A stretch of 64,000 nt of DNA from AC-32 sp963813435 (lineage in GTDB: Bacteria; Actinomycetota; Thermoleophilia; Gaiellales; Gaiellaceae): assembly GCA_963813435.1 (NCBI GenBank), contig CAWEYY010000003.1, positions 620,001-684,000 on the forward strand, in the 5' to 3' direction. Made by a program: the position numbers and the translations under genes. Of the stretch, positions 25,055-33,133 are shown piece by piece. Positions within the stretch are counted from its first letter, which is position 1. Each line of letters starts with the position of its first letter. The notes beneath the pieces were generated by a model. That model saw only the letters and a program-made list of their open reading frames with translations. It ran no database searches and was not told the DNA's origin.

Positions 25055-26009
25055 GCCCGAGCGCTGGCGCGGCCGGGCCTACGGTGTTGTGGTCGAGTCG
25101 AGCACGCCCGTCTCCGGGTTGCTCGCCGACAGGAACGGCGTCGAGGCGCGGCTGGTCGAGTGGCAGGCCGTTCCCGAAGGCGACGTCGATGCTGAGGGTC
25201 ACTCCGAGCCGCTCGTCGACCGCCGATACCCCGACGGCCGGCCGTTCATGAGCATCGAGCACGATCCGGAGATCGGCTACCGGATCGCCGCGCCGGGCTT
25301 CGGCGCGCACCTCGTCGCCAACGACGGCTCCCTGATCCGCTCGAGCCTCCCGGAGGAGGGCCAGAGCTGGCAGCGTCTCTTCTTCGCGCAGGCCCTGCCG
25401 CTCGCGGCGGCGCTGAACGGCCTGGCGCTGTTCCACGCGAGCGCCGTGGTCATGGACGAGCGCGCCTACGCGTTCGTCGGCCTCAGCGGCAGCGGGAAGA
25501 CGTCGGTCGCCGCCCAGCTCGTGGCCCGCGGCGCGCGGATGCTGACCGACGATGTCCTGGCCCTGGAGCCCGCCGGAGGCGAGCTTCGTGCCTACGCGGG
25601 CCCCGCCCGCATCAGCATCGAGCGTGCCGAGCTCGACGGCCTGGGAGCGGACGGGCGCAAGCGCCTCGGCGAGCCCCTAGACACCCCGACCGAGGACGGC
25701 AAGGTCCAGCTGGAGACGCGGCCCGAGACGCGGCCGGTTCCGCTGGGCGGCGTCTTCCTCCTCGGGCGCACGTCGACGGGAGGAGTCGCGGTCAAGCGGG
25801 ACCCGGAGAACCGAACGCCGGCGCTCCTGGCCGCCGCCTTCCTCGGCTACCTCATGCTTCCACGCCGGCTCGCCCTTCACCTCGAGGTCTGCGCCCAGAT
25901 CGCGGCTGGCGTGCCCACGTTCTCGGTCCAGATCGGCGAGGGCGCCGCTGCGAACGAGGTAGCGGAGACCATCGAGAGCCTCGTCGAGCCGATCGGTGCA
26001 CACCGGTGA
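25047..26009 (+). CDS. HPr-kinase-like serine kinase of the lasso cluster
   Basis: A 320-residue protein with a C-terminal HPr kinase/phosphorylase-like fold. The P-loop GLSGSGKTSVAAQLV is at about residues 145-160, followed by ARMLTDDVLALE with the Asp pair expected near the nucleotide. The first 120 residues are a family-specific extension. Kinases of this type (PadeK and ThcoK) phosphorylate the C-terminal Ser of their lasso precursors. The precursor here ends in Ser, which fits. The ATG overlaps the B1 stop and the stop overlaps the B2 GTG. Confidence 0.85.
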   Translation: MTEPERWRGRAYGVVVESSTPVSGLLADRNGVEARLVEWQAVPEGDVDAEGHSEPLVDRRYPDGRPFMSIEHDPEIGYRIAAPGFGAHLVANDGSLIRSSLPEEGQSWQRLFFAQALPLAAALNGLALFHASAVVMDERAYAFVGLSGSGKTSVAAQLVARGARMLTDDVLALEPAGGELRAYAGPARISIERAELDGLGADGRKRLGEPLDTPTEDGKVQLETRPETRPVPLGGVFLLGRTSTGGVAVKRDPENRTPALLAAAFLGYLMLPRRLALHLEVCAQIAAGVPTFSVQIGEGAAANEVAETIESLVEPIGAHR

Positions 26010-26410
26010 ACATCGGAGCCAGAGCCGCGCGCCTGGGGCGCAAGATCTCGCTCACGGTCGAGATCCTGGCCACATTCGTGACTGTCCGGCTGACGATGCG
26101 CGAGCCGGACATTCGCCGGATGCTCGAACGTCTCCGAGGTGACGCGCCCGCAACTGCGAGCGACCTCCAGGTCGCGCAGTACCTCGCCCATGCGGTCGGG
26201 CGCGTCCTTGCGCCGATCCCACGTCGGTCGCGTTGCCTGGTCCAGTCGCTCGTGCTAACGAAGATGCTCGCGCGCCGCGGAATCTCGTCGTCCCTAGTGA
26301 TCGCGGTCGCCCCTGGCCCGCAGCTCGAGGCGCATGCCTGGGTGGAAAGCGAGCAGGTCCCGCTGCTGCGGCCGGCTACTCCTGACCAGGCCCAGCTCGT
26401 CCGATTGTGA
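26006..26410 (+). CDS. Lasso peptide B2 leader peptidase (transglutaminase-like)
   Basis: A 134-residue cysteine protease of the lasso B2 family, which cuts the leader from the precursor. The nucleophile is Cys77 in RSRCLVQSLVLTKMLARRGI and the catalytic His is His110 in LEAHAWVES. Where most family members have Asp six residues after the His, this protein has Glu116. A GTG start at 26006 overlaps the kinase stop. The amino half is helical (GRKISLTVEILATFVTV). It acts with the separate PqqD-like B1 protein. Confidence 0.88.
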   Translation: MNIGARAARLGRKISLTVEILATFVTVRLTMREPDIRRMLERLRGDAPATASDLQVAQYLAHAVGRVLAPIPRRSRCLVQSLVLTKMLARRGISSSLVIAVAPGPQLEAHAWVESEQVPLLRPATPDQAQLVRL

Positions 26411-26509
26411 CGGGGTTGGCACTTTTTCCGTCCTTGCGCACTACCCAACCCCTATCTAGGGTTCCGTTTGCAGGCAGATCCACGAGATACGAAACACGAG
26501 AGGGTGGCA

Positions 26510-26662
26510 ATGGAAGACCATCGGGAGCCACAGGAGTACGAGGCGCCGGCCGTCATCGACTACGGCGATCTGAACGACCTGACCGGCGGCTCGAACGACG
26601 GCTACAGCCTGGACGCGGACTTTCCGGTCCACACCAAGAAGAGCGATCTGACCTTCTCGTAA
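26510..26662 (+). CDS. Lasso peptide precursor
   Basis: A 50-residue precursor with a good ribosome site (GAGAGGG) before the ATG. The leader carries the lasso recognition pattern Y-x2-P-x-(V/L)-x3-G-x5-T: Tyr10, Pro13, Val15, Gly19 and Thr25. Thr25 lies at position -2, so the core would begin at Gly27 (GSNDGYSLD) and run to Ser50. Asp35 is core residue 9, correct for an isopeptide bond to the Gly27 amine and a nine-residue ring. The tail of 15 residues has Phe, His and two Lys that could act as plugs, and ends LTFS. The C-terminal Ser is the expected kinase target. The gene is too short for routine callers. Confidence 0.88.
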   Translation: MEDHREPQEYEAPAVIDYGDLNDLTGGSNDGYSLDADFPVHTKKSDLTFS

Positions 26663-26688
26663 GCCGCAGCGCCGCGCGGCGCTGCGGC
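26663..26688 (+). terminator. Hairpin between precursor and cyclase genes
   Basis: GCCGCAGCGCC (26663-26673), a GCGC loop and GGCGCTGCGGC (26678-26688) make a perfect 11-bp stem directly after the precursor stop and 12 bases before the cyclase start. It probably attenuates transcription or protects the precursor mRNA, giving more precursor than enzyme. Confidence 0.6.
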
Positions 26689-26699
26689 GAAGGTCGCCG

Positions 26700-28418
26700 G
26701 TGAGCAGTTCGCTCGCTGGCGATTTTTCGCGCGCAGGATTCTCAGGGCCGGTCTCGGCCGCACAGGGCGGCGCGGATGCTTGGTGCGTCGTGGAGGGCCG
26801 GCTCGAAGGCGTAGCAGAGCTCGCATCGGACCTGGGCTTCGAGTCGCGCGCACCCGCCGAGGCCGTTCTCGCCGCCGCCTTCACGCGTCGAAGGGAAGCC
26901 ATGCTCGAGGGCCTAGTCGGAAGCTTCGCGCTGCTCGCCTGGGACGGCTCGACGCGGACAGGCCTCCTGGCCGTCGATCAGCTTGGATCACGATCGCTGT
27001 TCCTTCACGAGGACGGCAGCACACGACTGCGATTTGCGACGGAGGTCCTCGACCTTTGTCGGCTGCTGACCGTCGAGCCGGGCCCGAACGAAGGCGCAGT
27101 CGCGCGCTGGCTCGTTTCCGGGACACTCGACCCGGACGAGACGCTCTTCGCAGGCGTGCGACGGCTGCCGGGCGGCTGTCACCTGCGCCTGGCCGAGGGC
27201 CATTGGAGCCAGCACCGCCACTGGCGTCCCCGGTTCGCGACCCCGGCGCGCGTGACGCTGGAAGAGGCGGGAGCTTCGGTTCGGAAGGAGCTCGAGCGCA
27301 GTGTCGGCGAGTTGCGGGGTGGGCGACGGACAGGCGTGCTTCTGAGCGGAGGGCTCGACTCGACGTCGGTTGCCGCGGTGGCCTCGGCCTCCGGTCGCGC
27401 CGACACGCTGCGTGCGTATTCGGCGCTGTTTCCTTCCGATGCCGCGGCGGACGAGTCGGAGTTCGTGGAGATCGCAATCGAGGCGCTGCGCATTCCGTCG
27501 AGTCGACAGACGATCGACGCAGCAGGCGTCCTCGACGCATCCGCCGAGCACGTTCGTGAGTGGCGGCTCCCCGCCGCGTCGCCGAACGTCTTCTTCCAGC
27601 GCCCGCTCCTCGAGCGCGCGAGGGCCGAGGGCGTGGAGACCGTCCTCGACGGCCAGGGCGGAGACGAGCTCTTCGGCTGCTCGCCATACCTGCTCGGCGA
27701 CCTCCTGCGCGGCCTGCGGCTCCGCTCTCTGCGGACACGCTCCCTGGAGCTGGCCAACGGCGACCCGCAGGCCGCGCGGAGGTTGCGACGCTCGTACGCT
27801 CTTCGCGACGCCGCCCCGGGATGGCTGCGCCGACGGCGCCCGGCCCTCCACTGGCTCACTCCGGGCGCTTCCAAATTCGTCGAGAGCAGGCGAGCACCGG
27901 CGTGGCACGCACTCGACGGCCCCCGCTGGTGGGCGTGGCTCGCCGACACGCTCACGACCGGACGTGAGCGGATGGGCGTGCACGACCACCTCCGCAGGAA
28001 GTTCGCGACGGAGAGGCTCTCGGGCGGTCATCCGCTGCTGGGCGACCTGCGCCTGATCGAGCTCGTTCTCAAGCTCCCCCCGGAGCTCGCCTACGACGAG
28101 GAGCTCGACCGGCCCGTGCTGCGAGCGGGCATGCGCAGCCTCGTACCCGAGCAGATTCGTCTGCGACCCACGAAGAGCGTCTTCAACACGCTCCTGGTGG
28201 ACGCGCTCAGCGGGCCGGACCGGCCGCTCCTCAGAGAGATTCTCGATCCCGAACGTGCCGAGATTCGCGCCTACGTCACCGAGGCACGGCTCAGAGACGT
28301 GGTGGATGGCCCGGTCGAGCACGACCATCCGCAGCTCTGGGCGCAGAACGCCTGGCGTCTTGCATCTACGGAGTTGTGGTTGCGCTCGCTCGGGGCGGCG
28401 CGGACGATCTCAGCCTAG
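26700..28418 (+). CDS. Lasso macrolactam synthetase (asparagine-synthase-like cyclase C)
   Basis: A 572-residue ATP-dependent enzyme related to asparagine synthetase B. The C-terminal synthetase domain has the pyrophosphate loop TGVLLSGGLDSTSVAAVAS near residue 215 and DGQGGDELFGCSPYL, which binds AMP and Mg. The amino domain keeps the glutaminase fold (GSFALLAWDGSTRTG, LRFATEVLDL) but begins MSSS, lacking the catalytic Cys2, as expected for lasso cyclases that do not use glutamine. It adenylates core Asp9 and closes the ring on Gly1. The start is GTG at 26700. Its stop overlaps the convergent nucleotidyltransferase gene by nine bases. Confidence 0.9.
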   Translation: MSSSLAGDFSRAGFSGPVSAAQGGADAWCVVEGRLEGVAELASDLGFESRAPAEAVLAAAFTRRREAMLEGLVGSFALLAWDGSTRTGLLAVDQLGSRSLFLHEDGSTRLRFATEVLDLCRLLTVEPGPNEGAVARWLVSGTLDPDETLFAGVRRLPGGCHLRLAEGHWSQHRHWRPRFATPARVTLEEAGASVRKELERSVGELRGGRRTGVLLSGGLDSTSVAAVASASGRADTLRAYSALFPSDAAADESEFVEIAIEALRIPSSRQTIDAAGVLDASAEHVREWRLPAASPNVFFQRPLLERARAEGVETVLDGQGGDELFGCSPYLLGDLLRGLRLRSLRTRSLELANGDPQAARRLRRSYALRDAAPGWLRRRRPALHWLTPGASKFVESRRAPAWHALDGPRWWAWLADTLTTGRERMGVHDHLRRKFATERLSGGHPLLGDLRLIELVLKLPPELAYDEELDRPVLRAGMRSLVPEQIRLRPTKSVFNTLLVDALSGPDRPLLREILDPERAEIRAYVTEARLRDVVDGPVEHDHPQLWAQNAWRLASTELWLRSLGAARTISA

Positions 28419-29471
28419 GCCCGCTTCGCGCTCGTGATCGGAGCGGCGCCGTGCCGCGTTCCGAACCGCCAGCCTGCTACGAGAGAGCTTGCGGCGCCAA
28501 CCTTCACCTCTGTCGGGCGTGAGCTCGCGCGCAAGCGTTCTGCGCGTGCGGGCGAGGGCGACGCGGAAAGGAAGCGCCGAAAAGTCGGACAGCCAGCGCT
28601 GCGTGTGCTCCTCCAGCACCGTTCGCTCACGGACGTGCTCGAGGTTCCGCGCCCAGATCCGCAGGGGCCGAGGCCGAAAGCCGCCGAAGAAGACGCAGTC
28701 GCGCGCCGCCGCTGTCGTCGACCAAAGCCGCTCGACGCCCCACCCGCGGGCGACCTGCTCGATCTCCTCGGCAGGGGCTTCTGCTGACACTGCCGCGACG
28801 TCCACGAGATCTCGAAGGATGCGGAGCGGCTCGTGGGCCCACGAGTGAACGGCAAGGAGTACCGCGTGCCGCGCAGGCGACGGCGCCAGCAGCCCCGCGC
28901 CGGTCGAGTCGGGCTGTGCGTCCTCGAACAACGCGGCGGTCGAAGGCGCCGTGAGGGGCTCGACCCACTTCGGGCGCGAGTGAAGCTCGACGACCAGCGG
29001 CAGACCTGGCCATCGCAGGGGCCGCAGATGGTGAATGTCACGGTAGAGCTCGGGATCGCCGACTTCCTCGAAGCCGGCGGCCAGAAGAGCTCGCTGCGCC
29101 TCCCCGGCGTCCGCGGCGATCAGGTCGAGGTCGCGAAAGATGCGAAGCGTGGGATCGGGATAGCTCGCCGCGACCTCCGGTCCCTTGAAGAGAAGGAGCG
29201 GCACGTCCGTCGCCGCGCGCACCCGTTTGAGAAGGGCAGGAACGGACAGTGCGATCGCGGCCGAGCGACGCTCGAGCACGACCAGCTCCGCGGGAACGGG
29301 CCGTCCCTTCGACCGCAGCCGCCGTGCGCCGAAGAGCTCCAGCCGGTGGTTGTAGAGGTCCGACTGCCTCGGAGCTCTGTCGACGAGGCGGTCCACCGAC
29401 GACCAGAGAGCGGCGCTCCGGTTAGAGGGCGCTGAATCGGCAGCAGGCACGGGTTCGCTCAGCGCGGGCAC
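28410..29471 (-). CDS. Nucleotidyltransferase family protein of the lasso cluster
   Basis: A 353-residue member of the NTP_transf_5 group. The diagnostic stretch is PLLLFKGPEVAASYPDP followed by RIFRDLDLIAADA, where the Asp pair should bind metal. HHLRPLRWPGLPLVVELHSR is also typical. Proteins of this family recur in lasso clusters that carry the HPr-kinase-like enzyme, as in paeninodin-type clusters, but their role is not settled. They may tailor the peptide or the phosphate. The gene begins at GTG 29471, right after the permease stop, so it is in the exporter operon. Confidence 0.82.
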   Translation of the reverse strand: MPALSEPVPAADSAPSNRSAALWSSVDRLVDRAPRQSDLYNHRLELFGARRLRSKGRPVPAELVVLERRSAAIALSVPALLKRVRAATDVPLLLFKGPEVAASYPDPTLRIFRDLDLIAADAGEAQRALLAAGFEEVGDPELYRDIHHLRPLRWPGLPLVVELHSRPKWVEPLTAPSTAALFEDAQPDSTGAGLLAPSPARHAVLLAVHSWAHEPLRILRDLVDVAAVSAEAPAEEIEQVARGWGVERLWSTTAAARDCVFFGGFRPRPLRIWARNLEHVRERTVLEEHTQRWLSDFSALPFRVALARTRRTLARELTPDRGEGWRRKLSRSRLAVRNAARRRSDHEREAGLG

Positions 29472-29472
29472 C

Positions 29473-30330
29473 TCAGTAGAGCCCGATCGTCCCGAGCCGG
29501 CGCTCGCGGCGCAACGCGACCGCGAAGATCCAGAAGCCCAGCAGGAGCGAGATGGCCGAGAACGGTGCGAGCTTCGCTATGGCGATCATCGCTTCGTTGA
29601 GCCCCGCGCCGCCGAGCAGGCTCTGGCGGATCGACTCGATCGCGATCGCGAGGGGGTTGATCTTCGCGATGACCTCCAGCCAGTGCGGCAGCAGGTTCAA
29701 CGGGAAGAGCGTCCCGGACAGGAGCGTCAGCACGGCTGTCCCGAACCCGAGGATCACCGTACCGCGGCGGAACGTCAGCACGAGACCGGCCGTCGCGACG
29801 CCGATGCCCCAGACGAACGGCAGCAGCGCGAGCAGAACGACGAGCGCGGGCACGATGCCGCTCGCGTGGAAGTCGAGGCCGAACAGCAGTCCCGCAACAA
29901 CCAGAAACAGTGCAGTACGGATCGGGATGAAGAGGAGGTCGTAGAGCACCGACCCGAGCTGCATCGTCTTCGTCGAGGTTGGCGTTACCAGCAGCGATTC
30001 GAGCGTCCCGAGAATCTGCTCGTTGCGGATCCCACCCGCGACGCGCACAAGCGCCAGCGACGTAAACCCGGCGAGCGCAACGCCGACGATCGCGAACTGC
30101 GTGTAGCTCACGGGCCGACCCCCGTACGTGGGCAATTCGTTGGAATGGACCATCAGCCCGACGAAGCTGATCGTCACCGCCTGGATCAGGAGCCCGAACC
30201 AGTCGGTGACGAATCCGAGCCGGTAGCTGAGCGCGTTGAGGAGGTCGCGCCGGAAGAAGGCCGGGAGCTTCGCCAGTTCGTCGGCGAGCACCGACCACCG
30301 GGACGGGGCCTCGTACTGCTGCGCGATCAC
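29473..30330 (-). CDS. ABC-2 type exporter permease of the lasso cluster
   Basis: A 285-residue permease with six predicted helices. VTISFVGLMVHSNELPTYGG and GGIRNEQILGTLESLLVTPTS are typical of ABC-2 exporters. The start is GTG at 30330, overlapping the ATPase stop. With the ATPase it would export the mature peptide and probably give self-protection. The split permease/ATPase arrangement differs from the single-chain exporter (LasD type) of many lasso clusters. Confidence 0.85.
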   Translation of the reverse strand: MIAQQYEAPSRWSVLADELAKLPAFFRRDLLNALSYRLGFVTDWFGLLIQAVTISFVGLMVHSNELPTYGGRPVSYTQFAIVGVALAGFTSLALVRVAGGIRNEQILGTLESLLVTPTSTKTMQLGSVLYDLLFIPIRTALFLVVAGLLFGLDFHASGIVPALVVLLALLPFVWGIGVATAGLVLTFRRGTVILGFGTAVLTLLSGTLFPLNLLPHWLEVIAKINPLAIAIESIRQSLLGGAGLNEAMIAIAKLAPFSAISLLLGFWIFAVALRRERRLGTIGLY

Positions 30331-31343
30331 GACTGCCCGGTCAGCTGGATGAACGCTTCCTCGAGTTCCGGGCGCTCGTCGCGGCAGGACAGTACCTGGA
30401 CGCCCGCGCTCGAGAGCAGCGCCAGCGCGTCGCCGAGCACGGCGCGGTCGGCGAGCTCGAGCACGTACTCGTGCTCGTAGTCCTCGTTGCCGCTCGAGGC
30501 GATCGTCCCGACACTCCGCAGGCTCCGCTGAAGCGCCGCCTGCATCGGGAAGCCCGCTCGGCCGTCGCTCCCCAGGCGCACGAGGTGCCGACGGACCGGA
30601 ACCTCGTCGGCGAGCGCGGAGACGCTTCCGGTGAACGCGACCTCGCCCTCGCGAAGGAGCGTCACCCGATCCGCGAAGCTGCGGATCTCCTCGATGCGCT
30701 GCGTCGCCCAGAGCGCGGCGGTCTCCGCGCGCGCGAGATCCTGGACCAGCTCGCGCACGACGCGCGCGGCCGGCGGGTCGAGGTCGTGCGTCGCCTCGTC
30801 GACCAGCAGCACGGGCGGATCGGTGAGGAGCGCCCGCGCGACCGAGAGCCGCTTCTGCATCCCGTGGGAGTAGTGGCCGACACGTTCGCCGGCGGCCTCC
30901 TCGAGGCCGACGGAGCGGAGGACCTCCAACGCCCGCTCACGGGCCGCCTTCTTGCGCATGCCATGGAGGCGCGCAAAGAAGAGCAGGTTCTCGACCCCCG
31001 AGAGCCGCAGGTAGAACGAGCGGTCGCCGGAGGGGACGAAGCCGACGCGGCTGCGGAGGGTCCGGGCCGAGCGGGTCGCGTCCTCGGCGAGCACCGTCAC
31101 CGTTCCTTCATGCGGCGTCGTCAGCCCCGCGAGAATGCGCATCAGCGTCGTCTTGCCGGCCCCGTTGCGCCCGAGCACAGCATGGATCTCGCCGGCCGCG
31201 ACCGAGAGCGAGACGTCTCGAAGCGCGTGGCGCTCGCCGAAGCGCCGCGACAGGTTTCGCGCGCTGATGCAAGGCGGCTTCAGAGGCGCGGGAGCAGCGA
31301 CCTGCTCCTCGCCCGCAGCCAGAGTGGTTGCAGCGCTCTGCAC
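30327..31343 (-). CDS. ABC exporter ATPase of the lasso cluster
   Basis: A 338-residue ATPase. Walker A is GRNGAGKTT, the signature is YSHGMQKRLSVARALL (SHGMQKR in place of SGGQ), and Walker B is VLLVDEATHDLDP. The GTG at 31343 has AGGAAGGG upstream; an upstream TTG at 31388 would cover the regulatory palindrome and is less likely. The last 100 residues form an accessory domain. The three-gene operon ATPase-permease-nucleotidyltransferase converges on the biosynthetic genes. Confidence 0.87.
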   Translation of the reverse strand: MQSAATTLAAGEEQVAAPAPLKPPCISARNLSRRFGERHALRDVSLSVAAGEIHAVLGRNGAGKTTLMRILAGLTTPHEGTVTVLAEDATRSARTLRSRVGFVPSGDRSFYLRLSGVENLLFFARLHGMRKKAARERALEVLRSVGLEEAAGERVGHYSHGMQKRLSVARALLTDPPVLLVDEATHDLDPPAARVVRELVQDLARAETAALWATQRIEEIRSFADRVTLLREGEVAFTGSVSALADEVPVRRHLVRLGSDGRAGFPMQAALQRSLRSVGTIASSGNEDYEHEYVLELADRAVLGDALALLSSAGVQVLSCRDERPELEEAFIQLTGQS

Positions 31344-31388
31344 AACAGCCCTTCCTCGATGATCGGGCTCACTACGAGGGCACCGCAA

Positions 31389-31404
31389 CTAGCCGTCTGG
31401 CTAG
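31389..31404. promoter_or_regulatory. CTAGCC-N4-GGCTAG palindrome, copy 1
   Basis: A perfect 6-4-6 dyad, CTAGCC-GTCT-GGCTAG, between the divergent lasso-exporter ATPase gene (start 46 bases away) and the DNA glycosylase gene (32 bases away). The same dyad occurs at 57476 and 59994. A GerE/LuxR-type regulator is the likely binder. Confidence 0.55.
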
Positions 31405-31435
31405 TTTGGCCCGAATTGCGGCTTGAATTCGGGGA

Positions 31436-32380
31436 ATGCGACGCTCCGGGAGGCGTTCGAAAACAGCGATGGCGACGCGATGGTCGACCGAGATCGAGCT
31501 CGTCGGAGCCGGCGGCGAGACCGTCGATCTCTGGCGAACGCTCTCTTCGCATGGCGTCGCCGATCTGCTTCCGAATCTGATCGACGACGAGGCACGCACG
31601 CTCGAGACGACGCTGCCGCTGCGACGCGGCGACGCGCGGACGATCCGGATCCGCGCGGGCCGGTCCCACCATGCGCTCGTTGAAGGCGACGTCGCGGCGC
31701 GCGACGGAGCTGCCCTCGCGAAGACCGCACGCCACATGCTTCGCCTGGACGCCGACCTCTCGGGCTTCTACGACGCCGCGCGCGGGGATCCCGACCTCGC
31801 CTGGGCCTGCGACGGCGCCGGCCGGATGCTGCGCAGCCCGACGGTCTTCGAGGACGTGATCAAGACGATCTGCACCACGAACTGCGCCTGGTCGGCCACG
31901 GTGCGGATGACGACCGCGCTCGTGTCCGAGCTCGGCGCTGAAGCGCCCGACGGCCGGCGCGCCTTCCCGGCGCCGGATGCGATGGCAGAGGCCAGCGAGG
32001 ACTTCTACAAGGACGTCGTCCGCGCCGGCTACCGCGGGCCGTACCTCCGCAGCATCGCCGCCGAGGTCGCGGAGGGCAGCCTCGACCTCGAGGCGCTCTA
32101 CGACTCCGAGCTAGACGACGACGAGGTCGCCGAGCGCCTGCTCGCGCTCCCGGGCTGCGGCCCGTACGCCACCGCCCACATGATGATGCTGCTCGGCCGG
32201 AACTCGCGCCTGATCCTCGACTCGTGGACGCGACCGAAGTACGCGCGCCTGAACGGCCGCAAGGCATCCGACAGGACGATCGAACGCCGCTTCCGCCGCT
32301 ACGGCGACCACGCGGGCCTTGCCTTCTGGCTCTACCTCACCCGCGACTGGATCGACGAACCCGCGGCGTCGAGCACCTAG
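31436..32380 (+). CDS. HhH-GPD family DNA glycosylase (AlkA/OGG1-like)
   Basis: A 314-residue base-excision repair enzyme. The helix-hairpin-helix and Gly/Pro loop are in ERLLALPGCGPYATAHMMML, and the catalytic Asp is in GRNSRLILDSW. DVIKTICTTNCAWSATVRM is the conserved helix before the hairpin. The ATG at 31436 has GGGG upstream; an ATG at 31469 is an alternative. It probably removes alkylated or oxidised bases. It is divergent from the lasso exporter and ends at a bidirectional hairpin. Confidence 0.85.
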   Translation: MRRSGRRSKTAMATRWSTEIELVGAGGETVDLWRTLSSHGVADLLPNLIDDEARTLETTLPLRRGDARTIRIRAGRSHHALVEGDVAARDGAALAKTARHMLRLDADLSGFYDAARGDPDLAWACDGAGRMLRSPTVFEDVIKTICTTNCAWSATVRMTTALVSELGAEAPDGRRAFPAPDAMAEASEDFYKDVVRAGYRGPYLRSIAAEVAEGSLDLEALYDSELDDDEVAERLLALPGCGPYATAHMMMLLGRNSRLILDSWTRPKYARLNGRKASDRTIERRFRRYGDHAGLAFWLYLTRDWIDEPAASST

Positions 32381-32407
32381 CTCGAGGCCGATTAGAAAGT
32401 TCTTGGC

Positions 32408-32434
32408 GGGCTCCCGCCGAGCCGACGGGAGCCC
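32408..32434. terminator. Bidirectional terminator hairpin
   Basis: GGGCTCCCG, a nine-base loop and CGGGAGCCC lie between the convergent glycosylase and LuxR genes. Confidence 0.6.
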
Positions 32435-32449
32435 TCCCCCTTCCCCCCA

Positions 32450-33133
32450 CTACGCCGCAGGTGCCGCCGTGGCTGCCCCTACCAGGCCATGCCTGTGAGC
32501 CCAGCGGCTCGCCTCGGTTCGATTCGAGACATCCAGCTTTCGATAGATGTTCGAGAGGTGGAACTTCACCGTCTGCTCGGTGACCCAGAGCATCCGTGCG
32601 AGCTCGCGATTCGAATGGCCCTCCGCGACGAGCGCGAGAATCTCCCGCTCGCGCCGCGTGAGCGCGACGTCGTCGTCGTCCTCACCGGCCGCAACGGGCG
32701 CGACGGAGCTAGGCGCAGCTCCGTTCGAGGCCGTCTTGGCCAGGAAGATCGTGTGGTCGAACGTCTGGCGAATGGTCGCCGCGACGTCTTCCGGATGTGC
32801 CGTCTTCACGGCATAGGCCAAGGCGCCGGCATCGAATGCTGCGTCGATGTCGGCCCGATCGCGCGAGGCGCCGAGCACGATCACGCGGAGCGTGCTCAAA
32901 CGCTGGCGGCTGGCCCGGATGAGCGCATGTCCGCTCATCTCCCCGCCTGACGTCTCCGTCTCGCAGATCAAGATGTCGGGCTGCTTCTGCTCGACCAGTT
33001 CGAGCGCTAGCTCGGGCCTGGTCGTCCGCCCCACGACGGTCACGTCGATCGACTCCAGTATGGACTCGACAGCATCGAGCCACAGTGGATGCGGATCGAG
33101 TAGAACCGCCGTCCGTTGCGAATTACTGGCCAA
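32450..33133 (-). CDS. LuxR-type response regulator with a receiver lacking the phospho-Asp
   Basis: A 227-residue regulator. The receiver domain (about 8-125) has AVLLDPHPLWLDAVESIL and DILICETET: the acceptor position is Glu58, not Asp, which may mimic the phosphorylated state. VIVLGASRDRADIDAAFDAG and ALAYAVKT with the conserved Lys follow. The C-terminal helix-turn-helix is LTRREREILALVAEGHSNRE then TEQTVKFHLSNIYRKLDVSN. The start is TTG at 33133 after GGGGGTG. No histidine kinase is adjacent. Targets are unknown; the neighbouring glycan genes are candidates. Confidence 0.87.
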   Translation of the reverse strand: MASNSQRTAVLLDPHPLWLDAVESILESIDVTVVGRTTRPELALELVEQKQPDILICETETSGGEMSGHALIRASRQRLSTLRVIVLGASRDRADIDAAFDAGALAYAVKTAHPEDVAATIRQTFDHTIFLAKTASNGAAPSSVAPVAAGEDDDDVALTRREREILALVAEGHSNRELARMLWVTEQTVKFHLSNIYRKLDVSNRTEASRWAHRHGLVGAATAAPAA

